A stretch of DNA of 64,000 nucleotides from Phialocephala subalpina. Its lineage: Eukaryota; Ascomycota; Leotiomycetes; Helotiales; Mollisiaceae. A program made the translations under genes and the position numbers. Positions 21,282 to 32,108 of this stretch are shown piece after piece (position 1 is the stretch's first letter; the number at the start of each line of letters is the position of its first letter). Location of the stretch: NCBI GenBank assembly GCA_900073065.1, contig FJOG01000017.1:740149-804148 (forward strand). Reading direction: 5' to 3'. The notes beneath the pieces were generated by a model. The model was not told the origin of the DNA. It did no database searches and saw only the letters and a program-made list of their open reading frames with translations.

Positions 21282-21968
21282 GTTGAGGGTTGGATGTTGA
21301 AGTTGATGTTCGATGTTCGGCGCAAGTCGATCTCGTTGGAACTTGATAGAATTCAAGGTGGCTTGTAGATCCGATGGAGTTCGCAGAGTCGATTGAATTG
21401 CCCGTTCAGATGTGGACGAAGGATGTAGTGTAATGTTCCGATCTGAAGAGAGAGAATGGCGAGGTCGTGGTCTGATATATGTTTTGATGTCAAGAAGCTT
21501 CAAGCTCCGAAAGAGAGATCCTCCAATGAAATCGCAGCCCGCGCAAAGCTCGGAAAGTCCGAAGCCCGTCACGATCCCGCAATCGCGACACGTGGGGCCG
21601 GACCCGGAGATCTGTCTTGGCCGGACTAGGCTTCTTACGGCAATATATTATTGTTGAAGGTGATACAGATTCAGGCACGGAGACTTGCTGAAGTCCGCAG
21701 AGAGTTGCTCATGAGGCACTTGGGAAGGGAATGTAACTTTCGACGAATGTACTCGGCTCTCTGGTACTTTAAGATATCACATTTTGGGATGAGTGGTGAT
21801 GTGGGGAAAGCTTTGTATTGTGCAAAGAGAAGTATTGCTACGAAGCTCTAATTCTGGAGAAGGTTCTGGACTGTGCAGAGAGAATATCAACTCGAAGCTC
21901 TATGACTTGCTACCCTTGCCATTACCAAGCCTCGTATTGTGCAAAGTGACGCCCATATCCTTCCGACG
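21282..21968. other. Intergenic with degenerate tandem repeats
   Basis: This lies upstream of the DUF1772 gene (-) and downstream of the next minus-strand gene. It holds three degenerate repeats (see 21811-21950) and no recognisable gene. Confidence 0.5.
21811..21950 (+). repeat. Degenerate tandem repeats
   Basis: Three units share a core TGTGCAAAGAGA / TGTGCAGAGAGA / TGTGCAAAGTGA at 21819, 21872 and 21938. The first two units also share a trailing CGAAGCTCTA. The spacing is about 53 and 66 bp. Confidence 0.5.
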
Positions 21969-22760
21969 CTAAGTTTTCACCCTAACTTTCTTAGCCTTTC
22001 CAGTGCCAGAATTCGTACCACCAGAAGAAGAACGTTGCTTCGGGACGCGGATGCCAGGTTGCTGTTGGGAGGAAGGTTGCGGTCGAGGTACGGAAATATA
22101 AGGAGGTTGCTCGTCGATTGTAGGCGGTCGATTTCGAGGCTTCGGAGACGACTTTTTGACATTTTCCTTTCCCTTTTCCTTGCCATTGAAGTTGACATTG
22201 TCATTGGCCTCGGGTTCCTCGGGCTTTGACTTGCCAACGTGCTCCCCATCATCCAAGGAGTAGAAAATTTGCATATTCTCGCTCAGAGCCCGCCAGAACA
22301 CTGCTGAAGAGGCCGTACCGTGTAAGGATATCGCTCAGGCTCTCCAAAGCAGTAAGCGAAGTGGAAAATAAGGCAGGAGATAATGGCCTCGACCGGGTGG
22401 GACTTTTGAATATCGCGAAAGGGCGAGGAAGTACTGAAGAGTCGATTGTATGGCTAAGTCGATATCCTCGGATAGTAGGTAAACGGCGGCGAAACCAACG
22501 AGATGGAGCGCAATGACAAGATTGAAGAGTGAAGAGAGAACCAATTGTACCAAAGCATAGAAGGTGGCTCGAACCCATTGTACAAGTCGACGAGGGACAT
22601 CCATGACAGCAACTAGAACCTCCGTGAACCAGATGAGGAAGAGTACCATAAGCAGTGTAGAAAAAGCCGTAAGGAAACCGGGATCACCCCATAGCCAGAG
22701 AAGGAAGACTGCCACGAGAAACCACATGCACGCCGAAAGCAACCATAACGCCAGATCCAT
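21969..22760 (-). CDS. Membrane protein of unknown function, gene model unresolved
   Basis: The ATG at 22760 opens a strongly hydrophobic frame (22760-22335) with about four membrane segments (WLLSACMWFLVAVFLLWLW, FSTLLMVLFLIWFTEVLVAV, and later ones to VGFAAVYLLSED). It ends at an in-frame TGA at 22337-22335. The same frame continues about 30 bp later with VFWRALSENMQIFYSLDDGE and a hydrophilic Lys/Pro-rich tail to a stop at 21969. The best reading is one gene with an intron over about 22393-22302 (an atypical GTCGAG donor and a CAGCAG acceptor keep frame), but no strong donor is present. An assembly indel or two separate ORFs remain possible. It begins only 48 bp beyond the stop of the Cys-rich gene on the same strand. 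I do not recognise the family. Confidence 0.5.
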
Positions 22761-22808
22761 TTTGCGCCGTCAAATCATGTACAAGTCGTCGAGAGGGGAA
22801 GGAGCGGC

Positions 22809-23340
22809 CTATGCCTTGGTGGTGAAGTCTATTTCGTTCTCGTTCGGGTTGATGCCACCGTCGGCGGCCTTCTCGCAGGTGCACGCGTCTACAATGTCCC
22901 ATTAGTATGTGGTACATTCAGATCATGGAGGGGGTCATGGAAGGGTTATATGGGTCTTACCAGCAGGTCTTGCGCCACAGGAACAGAGGGAACCAGCGGG
23001 GGTCGAGTTTTCGGTAGTAGCGCGATCGCAAGTGCATTCGCCAGCTGGTCGGGCACCTACTACGCGTTAGTATCGTGTGAAAGAACTCGAGATCGAGGGA
23101 CAATGAACGTACGGCAGGAGCAGCGGGGTCCCTTAACAGAGTTCTCGGATTCAGCTTTTCCACAGGTGCAGTGAAGAGCAGATTTCTCGCCGCAAGAGCA
23201 TTTGGCTTGGGTTGCGCTATGAGTTGTGAGTTAGCTCCGCTAATCCTCGCAACCCTCGCCATGAAGCTATTCGGGGAAGTTCAATCATACCAGACGCAGC
23301 CCTCCCCGCTCTTTCCACAACAGGTGCTTGGAGTAACCAT
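22809..23340 (-). CDS. Small Cys-rich metallothionein-like protein
   Basis: Rebuilt from four exons on the minus strand: 23340-23291, 23216-23113, 23056-22961, 22888-22809; 109 aa. Donors are GTATGA, GTACGT and GTAAGA, and every junction keeps frame. The first one completes a Cys codon. The protein has 16 Cys: one CC near the N-terminus and seven CxC pairs, in roughly repeated units (KCSCG, HCTCG, RCSCR, ECTCD, LCSCG, ACTCE) separated by 8-14 polar residues. It ends with an acidic-to-basic tail DFTTKA. CxC arrays of this type bind Cu(I) or Zn in metallothioneins, so metal buffering is the likely role. I recall similar Cys-rich proteins as conserved and uncharacterised in filamentous ascomycetes. 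No single exon is longer than 35 codons, so ORF-based methods miss it. Confidence 0.85.
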
Positions 23341-24824
23341 CTTGATTGATTTGATGTTCTTGTTTGTGTGAGGGGAAGTTATTTGTGTTGATGAAAGATC
23401 GAGGCTGTCGGTGGTTGTCAATTGTGTGTCGAAGTGTTGGTTGTATTTGCTTGAAAGTGGTTGACGAGAGGTCTTTATGTAGGCAGGCTATTCACAGCCT
23501 TGACAGCCTTGCCTCATAGTGGGACGAGAGATTGTAAATAACGGGACGATTATTGGTACGGGGGAACGTCGGATGCGCCAGTGAAAAAGCTTGGCTTTTT
23601 CGCCTCTTTTTCCGCCTTGAGGATTTCTGCCAAGTGACACACTCGAACGACCACTCGATCACCTTCAATTTGGCATGACAAACAGAGAGACTCTCAATGG
23701 CCAAATGTTGAACTTTGTTCGCTACTTTTCTTCCTTACTTTTCCGGACACTAGGAGATCTTTGTAGTTTGTGAGATGCTGACACAGAACGCCACATGTGA
23801 TTGTCCTGACGCTGGAGGTACTTGAGGACTTGGACTTGGACTTCGAGAAGTATCTGATGGAAGTCCTGAGGTGCTTGATACCGCAATTGTGTTCTCAGGT
23901 CAGGTCAGGTCCTAATCAGTGTTCCCGGCGTGAAGGTGCTTCGATGTGTCGCTTTGTTGGCATGTGAGCTCGTCTCTGCGGGGTCGCCGATAACCTTGGA
24001 TCACGATTTCTCAGCGAGCATCTGTCCCCCCTCTGACCTTCAGAGCACATCCTCAAGAGAGCGTATGCAGGTCTTGAACAGGATCCTCATTATCACATCC
24101 CAAGACGTTTGGTGAAGCGACCTTGAAAGGCAGGCTCCAGGAGCGTGCCTTCTACTCTCAAGAGTTCGGTCAAACAGCAGCCTTCCTAGAGCGAGTATGC
24201 TTGTTGCTCACAAAGCTCGAAGGTAGCTACCGAGCTACCCTCCTCAAACTTTTAGTTCTTTCCGTATTGCTTCATTTGGGTCGCTTATTTTCATGATGGC
24301 TCACAGTTGCACTTCTCCTCTAAGAGTCGCAACCTCCACCAACCAACGCTTTCTTAGTAGCATCACACATAGTCGAATTGCTGGGATTTTCTTACTTTTG
24401 CATTGAACGTTGTTCGCCAGGCCCGATGTTGATTGTCATACGTGAGAAATGATGGACGCCCTCGCCAGTCGTTTCTTTAAGCCAATCATATTGCACACCA
24501 CCGAGCCACTGTGCAAGGTACAGCAAGTGCCACGACAAACTCACCTGAAACCTGGTTGAAGAATCCGACATAGGGTTAGCAGGTATGTTTGGAAAGACAC
24601 TGGTGCGATATACTTCTTCCATGCGACAGACTTTCCCTAAAAGCTTGACGCGGGCACGAATGATATTCAATATCACATGAGCTTTTAACATGATTACTTC
24701 TCACCATTTACTCCACCGTAAGACACGAGACTTTGGGCGACAGATATAAAGTCAAGTGGTCTGCCTCGCTTCTAACTTCTACTGTTACTTTCATATACAT
24801 CGAACGGCGTAACATTCAGACAAC
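23341..24824. other. Intergenic between divergent genes
   Basis: About 1.5 kb between the Cys-rich gene (-) and the P450 (+). ORFs are short and unrecognisable. It contains a TATA element at 24745. Confidence 0.55.
24745..24750 (+). promoter_or_regulatory. Candidate TATA box of the P450 gene
   Basis: TATAAA lies 80 bp upstream of the ATG at 24825. The position is suitable, but this is only a pattern match. Confidence 0.4.
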
Positions 24825-26513
24825 ATGTCTTCCCTTCAAAGCTTCCAGAGCTCTACAAGCTTGCTTCTTACAGTCGCCCTTCTATTTCTAGCTTATGTAT
24901 GTATGCATCAGTCCTTCAACAGAACCTTAAAACTCATTGCTATATAGCTAGCCACTCTAGTAATATATCGAATCTATTTCCATCCTCTGGCAAAGTACTC
25001 AGGGCCTTTTGTTGCCAAAATTACCGACTTTCATTCTGTATATCATGCTTGGAAAGGCCACAGACACCTGGACTTCCAAAAATGCCACGAAGTATATGGT
25101 TAGCACAAGTCTCATACTCTGTATTCGACATTGCTAACCGTCTAGGACCTGTTTTCCGCTATGGCCCTAACAGGCTATCCTTCAACACATCCACTGCTCT
25201 CCACACCATCTACACCCCCAAAGCCAACATTAGAAAGTCAGACTTCTACAAAATCCTAATCTCACCCGCTGGCCCCAGCATTCTCGCCGCTATCCCAAAC
25301 GATATGCACGCCAGAAAGAAAAGAGTACTTTCGCAAGCATTCTCCGAGAAAGCTCTTAGGTCTATTGAGGAGTACATGTTGCTTCACACCAGGGAGTTTT
25401 GTGAAAAGCTTTCATCGAGTCCTGAGCCTGTTAACATGTCTCATTGGAGTACGTATTTGACTGGAGATGTGCTGGGAGAGGTTTGCTTTGGACAGTCGTT
25501 TTCTATGCTTAAGGAGAAGACGAATCGGAAATTGATAGGTCTCATCACCAGGTCTGCAAGATTCGGTCTTATTGTGAGTACAATTAGCTCTACTCCACTC
25601 TCGTTGTAACAAGAATCTGCTGGACATTTGAAAGACTTCGATCGGTACATACGCTAACCAATACCACCTCCAGTGCGGATCCACAATCCCCCTCCAACAC
25701 ACCCCCATCCCAAGGATATTCTTCTCCAAAATGCTCGCTGGCCGCCTCAAATTCCGCGAATGGGCCCTCGCCCGCGCAGGCGAACGCACGAAACTCAAAG
25801 ACTCAGGACGAAAAGATTTCTACCACTACATGATGGAAGCCAAGAACCCTTCCACAGACGAGAAACTCGACCACAAAGAACTCTGGTCGGAAGCCAGTAA
25901 CCTAATCGTTGCTGGTGTTGATACGACCGCTACCACTCTCGCAGCAACCTTCTTCTATCTTACGAGGAATCGTTATGCGTTGGAGAAGGCAAAGAAGGAG
26001 GTGAGGGAAGCTTTTGAGGGTTGTGGGGTAGAAGACATCAAGACGGGAGAGAAGTTGAAGGGGTGTAAGTATCTAAGAGCTTGTTTGGATGAGAGTCTGC
26101 GTATGACTCCCCCCGTCCCTGGCATGTTACCTCGCACCGTCCTTCCTGGCGGTATCGAAATCGATAACTATCAAATTCCGGCCGGGGTTGAGGTAGGTGT
26201 CGCAGCCTATGCTATACATCATAATGAAAGGTATTATGAGGATTCATTTACGTATCGGCCGGAGAGGTGGTTGGAGGATGAGAAGGGGATGGGGGAGGCG
26301 TTTGCGCCGTTTAGTCATGGGCCGAGGGCATGTATTGGGAAGAATATGGCTTATATGGAAATGATGAATACGATGGCGAGGGTGTTGTGGTTATTTGATA
26401 TGAGGGGTGTGGGAGAGTTGGGGGAGAGTGGGGAGAGGAAGGGGGAGTTTGAGGTGAGGGATTGTTTCATTTGTGATAAGGATGGGCCGATGGTTGAGTT
26501 TAGTAAGGCTTGA
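24825..26513 (+). CDS. Cytochrome P450 monooxygenase
   Basis: Four exons: 24825-24896, 24948-25098, 25146-25573, 25674-26513; 496 aa. An N-terminal membrane anchor (SLLLTVALLFLAY) is followed by the proline hinge FHPLAKYSGPF, the family's usual start. Helix I carries AGVDTTATT, the ExxR motif is ESLR, a PERW region is present (YRPERWLED), and the heme-binding loop is FSHGPRACIGKN with the thiolate ligand at about Cys437. It is an ER membrane monooxygenase needing a P450 reductase. It resembles fungal P450s often called benzoate 4-monooxygenase-like, but the substrate is unknown. Introns 1-3 are 51, 47 and 100 nt. No biosynthetic partner gene lies beside it. Confidence 0.93.
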
Positions 26514-26970
26514 GCAGTAGCTTTGAGATCTGGGGTTCGGAGGGAGGGTATGGGTTAGTATAATTCTCAAGATTAGAATCGATATGTCTGCTTTGAAGCT
26601 TGTTCCTCGAGTATAATTTGAGACATATTCAACTGGTGACATCCTTCTCTTGCTATATGCACTTCACAATCATAGGGTCTTCCTCCATTAGATCTAAAAT
26701 GCGATTGACTTCAAGCACTTCCAATGTCGGACAGCTAGGTAGACAAGTTGTAGTGTGGAATTTTGTTCTTCCAGAACTATCTTCATTCTCCTCCATCTAA
26801 CTCTATGGAGAGGCCGGAGTATCTCCGCTACCAGATTTATGTACCCGTAGCCTGACATCATTTGAGCGCTTCCTCGAGCGCCCGCACATCTATGATACAC
26901 ATCATGCCTCTATATGCACAATCTCATCCCATCCCTCAAGGCCCTTTTTATATCCACCCCAACTCCTCAC
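26514..26970. other. Convergent intergenic region
   Basis: It holds the 3' ends of the P450 (+) and MGM101 (-) genes. No gene was seen. Confidence 0.6.
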
Positions 26971-27916
26971 TTATGCACCAAACTTCGACAACTGATATGG
27001 GTATCTAGGCTCCTCATCCTTCCTAATCCAAATCTGCTTCTTCTTCTTCGTCACAACATGTTCACACCAAACCTGTTTCGCCTTCTCCTTCATAAACGTC
27101 CTGATATATCTCGGGTCCCAAAGCTCACTCGCCACTCCCAAATCCTTACAGCATCGCATCAATGCATTCGATTTGCAGCCCTCGGTTGCGGTGGGTATGC
27201 CTTCAGGGGAGAAATAGTCTTGTTCGCCTCGCGCGACGGATACTAATCTGCAGACACAAACTCATCAGCATTCATCCAAACTTCACAATCCACGCTCAAA
27301 ATCTCCGCAATTGAGGACAGGGACAAACATACCTTCCATGAGCAACCAGCGCATACTCCCTCGTAATACTCTTCCCCGTAACAATCGTCTCCCCCCTCGG
27401 CGCCAATCCCCACCCCCCTGGCCCAAACGCACGATTCAAAATCCTCCTATACTTAATCTCAGGCAAATAAATAATCCCATCTGGCTTAACCTCTACATCA
27501 TCAAACGGTATAGCCGCCATTAATATCTCTGAAGCTTTTTCGGAGAATGGCTGAGCGGATAATCCGTGGAAGGAACGGGTCCAGTCGACTTGTTTTTCGT
27601 TTTCGTTGAGGATTAGGGGTTCGTCGGCGAGGCCTTGGGTCATGTCTTTTATTGGGGATTGGTCGTCGAGGGAATCTGCGGGCTTGGATTTGGAGGTAGA
27701 AGGGGTGGGTTTGGGAGGAGTTGATGTGGAGATTGCTGGAGGCGGTGGTTTGGAGGCGGAGGCATCTTTGCGGACGTATGTTGATGCTGTTGCGGGTTTG
27801 CGAGGAGAGGTGGAAATTGCTCGCAGACCTCTAGATGATCGTGATAGTCGTAAGAAGTTGCCAGCTGAAGCTTCTGCGAATGCAGAGCGTGCGGCGCGGG
27901 GGAGTAATGTGGCCAT
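26971..27916 (-). CDS. MGM101: Mitochondrial genome maintenance protein Mgm101
   Basis: Two exons on the minus strand: 27916-27333 and 27247-26971; 286 aa. The 85-nt intron has a GTATGT donor and CTGCAG acceptor. Mgm101 is a Rad52-related single-strand annealing protein of the mitochondrial nucleoid needed for mtDNA repair. The N-terminus ([21 protein letters not shown]) is Arg/Ser/Ala-rich, a mitochondrial presequence. A disordered Pro/Ser linker (about residues 35-105) precedes the core: [73 protein letters not shown] and [11 protein letters not shown]. Exon joining restores [12 protein letters not shown]. With the COA4-like and BPL1 genes next door, three mitochondrion-related functions sit within 4 kb. 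Confidence 0.96.
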
Positions 27917-28169
27917 AGTTGGTTGGTGAAGAGGAGAGGCTGGACGCGAAGCTCGCGAAGAGATGGCATCACGAAGTCACGCTTCATGAGATCCATTTTT
28001 GGGAGGACAACATCAGGATATCAATTACGTGATTTCACATCGTGATGATGAAATGAGAGCTATTGACTTTAGAGAGGAGAATGCTTGTCCTATATTTACA
28101 AAGGCGATATTCTTACAACCCGCCGAAGTCATGTCGGTCGCCGAGACTTTTGAAGCTTCGACATCAAGC

Positions 28170-28634
28170 TTAAGCATCCTTCGTGTCTGTCCTTTCATCA
28201 TTTTGATGCATCTTCCAACACTTCCTGAATGTCTCAAGCTATAAAATAATTCATTTGTCAGTCACATTCCCCTTATTTTGAGAAGATATTCGAAACACGT
28301 GAGAGCGATTGAATCGAAGATCCAATCGCTAAATCAGGAAAGCGTGCATCTTCTCACCTCGTCTTTGCACAGCCTCCAGTCCTTCTTCTCAAAATAGCAG
28401 TCCGTCATCTTTGCGTTCTCCACTAGGTATTATATGAGTCCTGGGTTGAGAACATGAGAGGAGATTGAGATTGACCTACCTGAGCATCCGGTACTGAAGA
28501 TCCGCTTGTCCCTGTGGGGAGAAAAGTCTCAGCTGCTGAATTGCCTTGGAAGAAGAGGAGACCTACCAATCATCCGGTTCATCGTTGTCTTCAACGGCAG
28601 AAGCTACCTTCGAATCGCTCTCAGATTTCGACAT
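28170..28634 (-). CDS. CX9C mitochondrial protein, COA4-like
   Basis: Rebuilt from four exons on the minus strand: 28634-28567, 28511-28480, 28422-28358, 28238-28170; 77 aa. An acidic N-terminus leads to DEPDDWDKRIFSTGC and TDCYFEKKDWRLC. The last exon encodes LETFRKCWKMHQND. Four Cys are spaced by exactly nine residues each (C-x9-C-x9-C-x9-C), the CHCH coiled helix-turn-helix fold imported into the intermembrane space through Mia40. The DEPDxWDxRI...GC signature matches COA4, which assists cytochrome c oxidase assembly. Introns are 55, 57 and 119 nt, all frame-keeping, with GTAGGT or GTGAGA donors. It is transcribed away from BPL1 with only 86 bp between the start codons. Confidence 0.85.
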
Positions 28635-28720
28635 TGGAATTTGTTTGGAAGTGAAGAAAGTCGGACGACTCTGAGATTTGGTGACTTCGGTTCGGTTGAG
28701 CTAGGACACCCGGGTCTGGC
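28635..28720. promoter_or_regulatory. Compact bidirectional promoter, COA4-like/BPL1
   Basis: Only 86 bp separate the divergent start codons, so both core promoters and both 5' UTRs must fit here or overlap the opposing gene. No TATA box is visible. This is inferred from gene positions. Confidence 0.6.
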
Positions 28721-30967
28721 ATGATGGCGAGCAGGAAGATGAACGTTTTGGTATACTCAGGTATCTACTTTCAAATACCTGTCAAGTTCAATTGTTAATT
28801 CTGGAACAGGAAATGGAAGCACAATAGAGTCAGTCAGACATTGTTTGTACACACTCAGACGACTGCTCTCACCAAATTACGCCGTCATCCCCGTGACTGA
28901 CACAGTCATTCTCAAAGAGCCATGGACGGCTTCATGTGCCCTTCTCGTTTTCCCTGGAGGTGCTGACATGGGATATTGTCGGTCCCTGAACGGAGAGGGA
29001 AATAAGAAAATTGAGCAGTATGTCCGTCGTGGTGGTGCTTATCTCGGCTTTTGTGCTGGTGGTTATTACGGGACCTCGAGATGCGAATTTGAGGTTGGAA
29101 ATAGGGCTTTGGAGGTTATTGGACCTCGTGAGCTGGCCTTCTATCCTGGGACCTGCAGAGGCGGCGCTTTCAAGGGTTTCGTCTATCATAGCGAAGCAGG
29201 AGCAAGAGCGGTTGAGGTTAAGGTTGAGAAGGAGGCATTCAAGGCTGGCGTGGTACCTCAGACTTTCCGGTCGTATTACAATGGTGGAGGGGTCTTTGTT
29301 GATGCGGCGACGTATAAGGACAAAGGCGTTGAGACCTTGGCGACTTATGCAGAAACGTTGGACGTTGAGAGTGGCGACGGCGGAGCAGCAGTCGTTTACT
29401 GTAAAGTTGGCGAGGGAGGAGCGATCTTGACAGGACCTCACCCTGAGTAAGTCCAAAAATTCTCTGTGGAGCGAAAGCTGATGTCAGACCAGGTTTGCTG
29501 CAGTCAACCTCGATCCAAATGCGGATGGACCAGAGTACCCGAACAGGGTAAAAGCTTTGGCCGAGGACGATGAATCAAGAGTCAACTTTGTGAAGGCATG
29601 TCTAGCCAAGTTAGGCTTGATCATAAGCCAAGAGACATCTTCGGTACCGTCCCTTTCTCGACTTCATCTTTCAGCTTCTAGTCATTTTCTGGTTCCAGAA
29701 TTACTAGCTTCGTGGGAAGACATCATCACAATTGACGATGGAGAAGAGTACATCAAAGGAGAGAACGACACATTCCATCTTGAGAAGCAAGACTCGAGGT
29801 GGTCGCTCAACAATCTTGTCAAAGAACTTCCTTTACCTAGTGTTATCAAAGGCAGAGAAGAAGAGACCGCTGATCAAGTGGATGGTGGTTCGGATGATAG
29901 AATAGTCGATTATAACGCTATCACGAAACGTCTGATACCGCACGAGGCGGAGTGGCCTGGGACGAAAGAGACGCCGTACTTCAATCATCATGCATATTAC
30001 GCCAATCTTCAAAAGTACCAGGAGGAGAGCCGAGGTGAGGCAGAGGAGTATGGCCAATACCTAATGTATGGTGAGGTGGTGACGAGCACGAACACCCTGC
30101 TTGAGAAGTGAGACCCTCCTATCTACCCCTTGACGCCTTTGCTAAGACACAGACAGGAACACCAAGCTTTTATCGAATTTACCAACAGGTTTTACCTGTA
30201 CAGCGACGACCCAAGTTGCTGGTAGAGGCCGAGGATCAAATGTCTGGGTATCCCCAGCGGGCTGCTTGATATTCTCAGTGTGCATGAAGCATTCAATGGC
30301 GCTCAGCAATACTGCTCCAGTGGTCTTCATCCAGTATCTCGCTGCGATCGCGATAGTGGAGGGCATTCAATCATATGACAGAGGTTACCAGAACACACCC
30401 GTTAAGCTGAAGTGGCCGAACGATATCTGTTAGTAGTCCCAGTTCCAGCTACACTATCCATCAACTGACTTCTTGCCAGATGCACAAGACCCGACGAAAC
30501 CCCAGAAGAAAGAATATGTCAAAATCGGCGGCATCCTTGTAAACTCCTCCTACTCAAACGGCAACTACGACCTCGTCGTAGGCATCGGCCTAAACACCAC
30601 CAACGCCGCTCCCACAACCTCTCTCAACGCCCTTCTACCCTCCAACCTCCCTCCCTTCACTCTCGAAAAACTCCTAGCACGAATCCTCACCAAGTTTGAA
30701 ACCATCTACAAATCCTTCTGCAGAACAGGATTTGATCGTAAATTGGAGGAAACGTATTATAGGTACTGGTTGCATACGGGTCAGATTGTGACTTTAGAGC
30801 AGGAAGGTGGGAGGAGAGCGAGGATCAGGGGTATTACGAAGGATTGGGGGTTGCTGAGGGCGGAGGAGTTGGGGTGGGAGGATAGGGAGACGGGGAGGGT
30901 GTGGGAGTTGCAGAGTGATAGCAACAGTTTTGATTTCTTCAAGGGGCTGTTGAGGAGGAAAGTCTAA
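28721..30967 (+). CDS. BPL1: Biotin protein ligase (holocarboxylase synthetase)
   Basis: Five exons: 28721-28760, 28810-29446, 29493-30107, 30157-30428, 30480-30967; 683 aa, close to yeast Bpl1. It activates biotin with ATP and attaches it to Lys in carboxylases such as acetyl-CoA and pyruvate carboxylase. The N-terminal BPL_N domain resembles glutamine amidotransferases (LVFPGGADMGYC, GGAYLGFCAGGYYG, residues about 50-110). The C-terminal catalytic domain shows TSTNTLLEKN, the adenylate-binding GRGRGSNVW, SVCMKHS, VKLKWPNDIY and GGILVNSSY, then the small C-terminal domain. Introns are 46-51 nt. In-frame ATGs at 28721, 28724 and 28739 all precede the conserved MNVLVYSG, so the exact start is open. 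Confidence 0.95.
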
Positions 30968-31371
30968 AAAAAGTGAAGGGTTGGGCTGGGAGTATGACTG
31001 ATTGAAGGGCGAGAGACTGTATGTCTTGGTCATCGGTGTCAGGATTTGTAAAAATTACTCCAGATTGTGTACAAAGCAGTTTTCACAGGAAATACACACA
31101 AGAGAAAGCTTTATTTTATCTCTCCTCTATCACCTTCCGAAAACATCAACTCTTCGCTGCGCCTCAGTTCTTTCGGCTCCAAGCAATGCGGCTAAACTCA
31201 TGCAACACCTCGCGGAACGAGACAGCGAATCGTTTTCTCCTCCTCGAACATACGAGTATTGCGTGCAGATACGAGGCTCACCTTACCCTATCTCATCGTC
31301 ATTCTTTAACATCCAAATTCCAACCTTCTTTCCACGTCTTGCTTGTTCTTCCTGTTTCACAAAATGTGATC
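30968..31371. other. Intergenic, upstream of the four-TM gene
   Basis: The frame of the next gene is open back to 31021, but there is no recognisable coding there; it is probably 5' UTR and promoter. Confidence 0.55.
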
Positions 31372-32108
31372 ATGGCAAGAGGATCACGCTTCTTCTGGAC
31401 CATCACAGGAATTGTTGTTCGAGCTCTGGCGAGTTTGATGTCGATTGCTACGTTGATTGTTTTTGTTATTTTGACCATCGAATGGACTAAGAAAGGGAAT
31501 AATGGAAAGGGCTTCCCTCTAGCTATCTGCTCTGTAACTAACCCCCTTCTCCTACTCCTTTGGCCCTTACCGTTCCCTCCAATTTCTTCCCTTCCCCACA
31601 AACAACTTCCTCCCACTAATACAGATTTCTATTCACAGGTAACAATATCTCTCCTCCTCGACTCCATCGCCCTAGCCATTCTCGTTTCCTCAAAGCCTTC
31701 AACCTCAAGAACAAAAACGCCGGCGTATGTCTATGATAGAGATAAGACGTACTGGAATACATCTCCGGAAAAGAGGGTGGCTCCTTATGCGGTTGTATGG
31801 GAGGTGATGGTTGTGGGACTTGGTGTTGTGGCTTTGGTGCTGGGTTGGAGGACGAATTCGGGTGACACGGGGAGGTGGTTGTTGGTTGTTGTTTTGTATG
31901 TTTCCCTTTCCTGGTAGGATGGGATTTGAATGAGGGGAAATGAAAATAGGAAAGAATGAAACTGACTGGGGACCCCAGGTGCATACGACCAATTTTCATT
32001 GTCTGGAACTTTATGAGCTGTTGTAGGGACGTGAGGGAACCTCCGAGAAGGGATTTCACAGAGAGGAATGAGAGGTGGACTGGTATTGATAGCATTGTTC
32101 ATCAATGA
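31372..32108 (+). CDS. Four-helix membrane protein of unknown function
   Basis: Three exons: 31372-31533, 31639-31895, 31979-32108; 182 aa. Hydrophobic segments appear in ITGIVVRALASLMSIATLIVFVI, VTISLLLDSIALAILV, VVWEVMVVGLGVVALVLGW and the segment formed across the last junction (LLVVVL plus CIRPIFIVW). Both termini are polar. The layout resembles small fungal MARVEL-like or tetraspan membrane proteins, but I cannot assign a family. The first intron (105 nt, donor GTAACT) is a multiple of three and has no stop, so intron retention would add 35 mostly hydrophobic residues. The ATG at 31372 directly precedes the first membrane segment; ATG codons further upstream in the open frame are less likely starts. 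Confidence 0.65.

Noticed and set aside
10090..26513. Permease, esterase, amine oxidase, DUF1772 protein and P450 as a secondary-metabolite cluster
   Set aside because: No polyketide synthase, NRPS, terpene synthase or other backbone gene lies in the window, and long gaps and housekeeping genes separate the members.
31021..31371. Upstream in-frame extension of the four-TM protein
   Set aside because: The added residues lack any family feature, and the ATG at 31372 directly precedes the first membrane segment.
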